The translations under genes and the position numbers were made by a program. Source: Ceratodon purpureus (Eukaryota > Streptophyta > Bryopsida > Pseudoditrichales > Ditrichaceae). Taken from it: a DNA stretch of 64,000 nucleotides. Location: NCBI GenBank assembly GCA_014871385.1, contig CM026427.1:4720988-4784987 (forward strand). The letters are read 5' to 3'. Shown here piece after piece: positions 58,432 to 64,000 of this stretch. Below the pieces are notes generated by a model. It made no database searches and was not told the DNA's origin. It saw only the letters and a list, made by a program, of their open reading frames with translations. Within the stretch, counting starts at the first letter, position 1, and each line of letters begins with the position of its first letter.

Positions 58432-61400
58432 CTGGCAACGCACAGCACACGGTGAGTAAAGCATCCCAAATAATTCAGCAGCGTTACATAGACATGAACA
58501 TTAAACCATAAGAAAATTCGTAGTCATGGCCAGGACAGTAATTAGAAAGAAACACGCCAGTGCAGGGATTGTTGGCATCACTCTCAATATCAAACATCTA
58601 AGCCATCGTGGAAACAGAGATGATTGTTCACAGATCGTTCAAGACCGAACATAATATGTTGGACCCAAAATGGCTCAATTGCAGATAAAAAGACGACCAT
58701 ATCAAACACTCTCCTAATTACATAGACATAATTTCCAAAATCAACAAACACTTAGTAAACTTCCAACACGAAGAATTTGCAATCTTTCTCGATGTGTGCA
58801 CATGTGGAACCACTTCCTCCAGACCCCAGATCAAAGTGGCACTAATTACATCTCTTTAAAATAAAATACATAAGGTTTTCTTTTTAAATTGTTGATAAAA
58901 GAAAAGCACTACGAGAACCGAACTACGAGATTCACAAGATCCAAAGAGAAAAGAAGAAATGAACTCAAATCAAGTCCTGAACTGCGTTAAAACAAAAAAT
59001 AGTAAAAAAATTCCTCTGTTCTCCACGCCTCGCCAGTCCAAGTGCAGACCTCAGAATGGACGCCAAAACTTGCACTCAGCCAAAAAGCTTACCAATCTTC
59101 GCGTCACCGAAGAACTCAGTACTCCCAAACTCACACTCCAGAAGGTCCAAAAAATTTCATCAACTCTCAAAAACGAACTACAACTCTACTCTCACCCCAA
59201 CACCTTCACACCACATCACTCACCCCCAGAGCAGTGAGCAACAACTTCTAAAAACCCCCAAAAAAACAAAAACATCAAAACTCACACTCACAAAAAAAAA
59301 TTCCTCACACACGATCACAACGTCAAAACTCCGCAACTGAACACCCAGAAACTCCAACCACCAACGTCGATCGCACACCCACACACCCGTGACACCCCAC
59401 TAACCCGATCGACAGCCAAAAACCAGAAAGATCGCCACAAAACTCAACCCAAAAATAATTTTCACAAGAGCCTCAAAAACGAAAAACAAACCCAAGCAAG
59501 AGGAAACGGTGGTACTCACGGCAACGAACTCGGCACGAAACGTGAAGTAGCGACTCAAAGTTTGTTGCGAGAGTGTGCAGCGTGCGTGGTGCGAGGGCGA
59601 TTCTTCAGATTCTGAGCTCCTGGAGGGACGTGTAGGATCGAGGTGGAGTGTAACGAGAAGGGAGAGCAACGTGTTGGGAGGTGGAGTGCGGGCCAGAGAA
59701 AAGGAGTCTAGGCCCAGGTCGACGGCGGAGAGTGAGGTCCTTCGGGGCCGGCAACGGCGTTCCTGGCAACCGGCTCGGTCGTCAATTGTTTGCTGGTTTC
59801 GGAGTCAAGTGCTGTGAGCTTGTGCCATCTCCACCAGGGAGCGGTGATTGTGCCGGTATGAGCATCCTGCGGTGCGGGCTACGAGACAAAGATTGGAAGG
59901 TGCTGGCAAAAGCGTGCCTCCCGCATTTACTATCCGGGACGCGAAGTCGGACGGGGAATGACACGCTTTCCAATCCTGACCTTTGCCACATGCCCAGTGC
60001 GTTTTCACTTGGCAGGTTTGCAATCGTGATTTGTTTAGTGCTCTGCATGCACACTGGCAGCGTGTAGGTGATGATTTTTCGACTAATCGGAAGATGATCT
60101 GCAACTTAATCAAGAGAAATTCGTCAGAATGAGGACTTATCAATGGCAATTATATTTTCCTTTTGGGATTTTGTTCTTTTTTGAAACTCTTCAACTGTGG
60201 AATTATGGTGAACGATGATAATGGTGCAAGTTTCGTTACTTTGATGCTTTGCATTGGAATGACTGACCTTAATTTTCAACACTAAAAAGTATGTGTAGGA
60301 AGATAAATTCTGATTATAGTATCATTTCGTCATAAACCATGTGGATCCTCGCTCTTGAAAATGCTATTGCAGGAAAGTTGTACATGAGGAAGACTGAAAA
60401 TCCGGGGATTGAAATACTTACTAATGTGTGGAAGTGCAACCCCGGAGCAGCCATGGCCAGGACTGAAACTCCTTACTAGCTGGATGCTGTCTCCTCATAG
60501 TCTTTGGAGCTGTGTAATCTCTTTCAGAGCAATTATGAACCATCTGATGTTGAAAACTAGCAGAAGCCATAAAATCCTAACATTAATTCTTACATTCTTC
60601 CAACTTATCTTTAGAACTGCGAAATAGAAAATCCTAATCCGAAGCTGGTGCTTGTTGCGATAAATTGCAAAAAACGCAAGTATGTCCATCCTCATCATTT
60701 ACATAACGACGTTCTCAACATAAGCAGAACTATCTGTAGCACAAGCAGCAATCATCCCAGATTGAGAAAAAATTGAGACAAATGGAAGACATACCAGTTA
60801 GAAACCGCAAGGTGCTGGTGATGGCGAGGATGGCACCCGAACTAGTGATCTTCCTGTACAAGGCTGCAAATCATCGCGTCTGTGCTGCTTTTTCCACAAA
60901 TGTAGATCCGACTGGAACTTTGATTGCTCAACTCATAGTTTAGCTCCACCTGAAGTCATCTTCTTCCTCATCCACTGCTTGTTCTTCTGGTAGCTTTAGG
61001 AAGCGTTTGCTTTGGAGATCTCTTAAGTTGATTTAGATGGGATGTTGCATTGCAACCGGGGTTGTTGTTAGTGGCCTTGGCTCTAGTCCATAGTGTAACA
61101 ATGTATTCAGAACGGTTGCTTGTCCTCTGTGAACTTAGAAACCCAGGCATGGCAGGTAAGTTGATGAACAAATTCGTTGTTTTGCTGCCATATTTCTAGA
61201 GTACGTTCAAGCAGAAGGGGTTTCAACATATCCCGCTAGTGCTTCTCGAGTTGGACGCTGCGGTCCCTGCATCCAGGTAACTTTTGAATTTTGAGCCTCT
61301 AGCTTCTGAACCTTGCACTGTGGGATCGGCACTGCGCAAATTTCTGTCTTGAAGTTGGAAGCCAGCGGAGATTCCGACCACTATTTATCGTTCTGAGTAT

Positions 61401-61554
61401 GCTTATGATGCTGTGTTCATGAATTGCGTCTGCGATAGCATGCTGTACATTTAGGAATAGGTTTAGGGTTTAAGAATATTAATTGAGACTTGATGTTGGG
61501 TACTGGAGCACTTTCTCGACTACAGCTAGTAATCAATTCTTGCTGCTGCAATCA
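58432..61554. other. Promoter-side spacer of the plastid membrane-protein gene
   Basis: 58432-59522 is probably the leader intron of the gene at 56547-58399, C/A-rich on the plus strand at 58950-59400. From 59523 to about 59700 is its likely first non-coding exon and promoter. The overlapping frames at 59400-60150 on both strands lack any domain and seem to reflect GC-rich promoter DNA. 60150-61550 shows no gene I can recognise. Confidence 0.45.
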
Positions 61555-61684
61555 TGGCGCGTCTATCCCTGGAAGGCACTTTGAGGAGGGACCGAAACAG
61601 GTACATCAATGGTGTATTGCTCAGGATTAGCCAAGCGCTTCACAGTTTGGCGGTAGTTTAGGAGAGTTTCGGGAAGTAGAAGCG

Positions 61685-62035
61685 ATGTTGGAGTTGGAAT
61701 CTAATGCTGAGGCTGAGTACAACGACGCTTGTCCAAGTTTCCTCGGTGGGGTAGCGAGCATCTTGAAGGAGATGGTGAGCAAGTCGGTGTCAGAAATCGA
61801 AGCGAAACCGGAGATCCAGAAGCTGTCGATGGTGATTCACAAGTCCGTGACTGGTGCAGCAAACGAGGGTACCACAATTGGAACATATCAGCCATCTTGT
61901 TTAGCTGGGACTCGTGCGAAGGAGCATCGCCGTCTGCTCATTAGACTTTCCGACACATCTGCGAATGCTTGGCATATCTTTCCAGTAATGGAAGATATCA
62001 GGCTGCTCATGGTAAACTCGGGACTTTTTCAATAA
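61685..62035 (+). CDS. Hypothetical open frame, unsupported
   Basis: A 116-codon frame starts at MLELESNAEAEYNDACPSFL and includes SILKEMVSKSVSEIEAKPEI. It is not low-complexity and its first 65 residues have normal protein composition. I recognise no domain and find no convincing splice partners; the ATG at 61555 upstream cannot be joined simply in frame. It could be part of an exon of an unknown gene or a chance frame. Confidence 0.2.
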   Translation: MLELESNAEAEYNDACPSFLGGVASILKEMVSKSVSEIEAKPEIQKLSMVIHKSVTGAANEGTTIGTYQPSCLAGTRAKEHRRLLIRLSDTSANAWHIFPVMEDIRLLMVNSGLFQ

Positions 62036-63028
62036 AAAATTTAGCATTTTTTAAATTTTAGTAATTTTGATATTTTAATCTTAGCTGCGATCCCGTGAGC
62101 AGTTTATCCGATATCGTATGGATTGAGGTCCAATGTGCAGGTTCTTGTGTAGCTTCGGTAGTGTGGACATGACAGTGCTAACAACATTCGTCGCATAGTT
62201 TTAAAATGTTTGCCTTGAGAAGTCACTTGGTTTTGTGAGATTTCTGTGAAGGTTTTAGAAGATCACCTGAGGATACCGTTTGGAATTATTTTGTAGTTCT
62301 ACTGGATGGATTCAAATTCATCCTTGTGCAAGCCAAGCTTTCAGTGCTTTCAATCTAAATGGCGGAACGACTATCACCTGAATAGACTTGAAATACCGAC
62401 TTTGAAAAGCGTGAAGTCGCGTTCGGTGTACTTCTAGGAATTCGGAATTAGACAAGCAAGACTTTTCATTGCAGGCTGTTCATGACTGACCAAACCATTA
62501 TCTAAGAATACATTCCATGGACCACTTGAGTACCTGCATCGTCGAGATCCGATCATCTATTATTTTTGGTTTGATTCAATAACCAAAATGAGGGACTCAA
62601 ATTTGCACAACGACCTTTGTACCTTTCATCAATATTTTTCCTCGATTATGGCAGAATCGAATTAAAGCAACTGAGTTATCCTGACCTTAAAAGTGCTTTG
62701 AGCTTTTGACTGAGTTTATTTTCTCCTTACAGATCGCACCACCTTCAAAAACTAGTCCCCGACAATCGATAATCGTGGTAATCCAAGCTTTCTGTGTACG
62801 TTACTGGACTTACGTCATTCACACTCGGTATTCTTCTCCAATACCCTATTGCATTTGATCTATATTCGATATCTCACGAGTTCCCATTTTAAAGGCAAGG
62901 GCACTCTGGTGCAAGCTACATGGATTTGGTCAAGTGCATGACCTGGTTTAGCACTCTCATTATTTATCTTCCAATAAATCAATGAACCAAATTCTTCAAG
63001 TTTGTAAGCAGAGCTACTATATATCCGT
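62036..63028. other. Spacer
   Basis: Mixed-composition DNA with no gene, RNA or repeat that I can recognise. Confidence 0.5.
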
Positions 63029-63046
63029 CAACAATGAGTTACTTGA

Positions 63047-63221
63047 CTTGGACTCAGAACGATATTCTTTGTGTTAGAACTGGTCTTACTGTTGCTTGGA
63101 ATTCCATTCCTGCTAACCGTCTCGTGATCTTTTGGTGACCTCTCCTGCCCTGGGTTTCCCCCGATGAGGGCTTGTATTTTATCTCCCTGCAATGAATTTT
63201 GCTTCAAGAAAAAAAAATAAA
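63047..63221 (+). mobile_element. Retroposon insertion (SINE or truncated LINE) with 18-bp target duplication
   Basis: CAACAATGAGTTACTTGA occurs perfectly at 63029-63046 and 63222-63239 and frames a 175-bp insert. The insert ends CTTCAAGAAAAAAAAATAAA (poly-A tail) and contains CCCTGGGTTTCCCCCGATGA, then GGGCTTGTATTTTATCTCCC, the layout of plant L1/SINE 3' ends and of the insert at 33230-33335. The perfect duplication suggests a fairly recent insertion. Confidence 0.88.
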
Positions 63222-63239
63222 CAACAATGAGTTACTTGA

Positions 63240-64000
63240 ATTACCTTTATAATCACTGACCTTACATGTCTTTCGTTGGCACAGTCAAAGGAACTCAGCG
63301 CCGAGATTTCTGGGAAGTTTTGAAGGATTCTCGGGCTTGTCCCCAGCTCTTCGTTCCAGGAACATGGAGAAGATGCATTGAATCTAGTTTTCTTTCTTGA
63401 ATTTCAATAATAAAAAGTTGGAAACGTCTGACTAGTCCTCCTGGAAGTAAAGAAACTCAAGTACGAGTCACTGTTACTGGCGACGTTACAGGGTCTGCAG
63501 ACATCGTGCTACAGTATTGGTAGAGCCGGGGTGGGGGCAGGGGTGGGGGTGGGGGTGGGGGCAGTTCTAGTTTACCAATTAGTTCGAACTCAGTCTATCA
63601 GCTTCGCACTCGTATGCATCTTCTCACTTCGATGCATCGCCAACCGGCATGTTCTCTTCCTGTTGTGTTTATTGCTGGAAGCTCTCGGTCCATTGGGGTT
63701 CTGTTCATGTGCAGCATCGATCTTAATATCTGTGAAAGGGGTTACTCGTGAACTGGGGTTCGGGAGTTCTGGTGTTTTGCGTCGGAGAGAGTTTGTCGTT
63801 AACAAGGGCTGGTAAGTTTCTTCTCCTGTTTCGAAGGTGATGTTGATTGCAGCTGTTCGTGCCGTACTTTGCGTATGAGTGTAGCCGACTGAGGATGAAT
63901 TTGGCATTTTCTTCTGAGATGCATGGTGTTTGACCTGTGTCGGTACAGGATATTTGAGCGTCATTAGGTCCATAGAATATCGACGAGCGAGTTCGATGAG
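63240..64000. other. Right-end spacer
   Basis: No gene is established. Frames at 63531-63815 (+) and 63590-63973 (-) overlap and lack domains; the forward one begins in the G-run. It could be the promoter or first exon of a gene lying to the right. Confidence 0.45.
63528..63561 (+). repeat. G-run array, G-quadruplex-like
   Basis: Consecutive runs of three to five G separated by single T or CA (GGGGTGGGGGCAGGGGTGGG type) give at least six G-runs in 34 bases. This fits the G3+N1-7 quadruplex rule well. Confidence 0.85.

Noticed and set aside
59400-60149. Cluster of overlapping frames on both strands, which looked like a short gene
   Set aside because: No domain, and both strands are equally open; this is expected of the GC-rich promoter and leader DNA of the gene at 56547-58399.

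Overview
The window is nuclear DNA from a land plant. Spliced GT-AG genes are separated by AT-rich spacers full of DNA-transposon debris. Nearly every recognisable gene has a land-plant counterpart: an MHX-type exchanger, a mitochondrial S17 ribosomal protein, a DMP (DUF679) membrane protein, a PR-1 protein, an HDA2-like deacetylase and a DHHC acyltransferase of the PAT13/PAT14 type. Short introns (mostly about 100-250 nt), an intronless DHHC gene and the divergence from angiosperm sequences fit a bryophyte best, but the species is an inference and is not proven here.

Layout. 1-189 holds the last exon of a gene that enters from the left. 190-8700 is spacer with a decayed PIF/Harbinger transposase (3700-4960), two MITEs and a 9-bp tandem repeat. 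8702-11790 (+) is an MHX-like gene with ten coding exons. 13395-13872 (-) is mitochondrial S17 with two exons. 14100-33350 is a transposon-rich block: a 1.1-kb Harbinger-like element, an initiator-tRNA-like pseudogene, a foldback element, a Ty3/Gypsy gag fossil, Harbinger ORF1 and transposase remnants (the latter split by a MITE), a protein-kinase fragment, and a family of 0.7-1 kb elements with CCCCTAAA-type ends sitting in TTAA. 36326-40365 (+) is a giant DMP-family gene. 43900-44559 (+) is PR-1. 45193-48643 (-) is a ten-exon histone-deacetylase-family gene. 50108-51028 (-) is the DHHC acyltransferase. 56547-58399 (-) is an unnamed, probably plastid, two-helix membrane protein. The right end (58.4-64 kb) is spacer with a retroposon flanked by an 18-bp target duplication and a G-quadruplex-like run.

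The genes are independent housekeeping, transport, defence and membrane genes. I see no operon-like or biosynthetic cluster. The most unusual locus is the DMP gene: a normal four-helix DMP core is embedded in a predicted 1142-residue protein, with 11-residue amphipathic repeats in front and about 800 extra residues behind. Those extra residues include an acidic run, a duplicated exon and a long Ala/Gln-rich helical repeat array. The second unusual signal is the TTAA-flanked element family, which looks piggyBac-like, a superfamily I do not associate with land plants.

Gene models were built by hand from reading frame, splice consensus and remembered family sequences. Untranslated regions were not determined.
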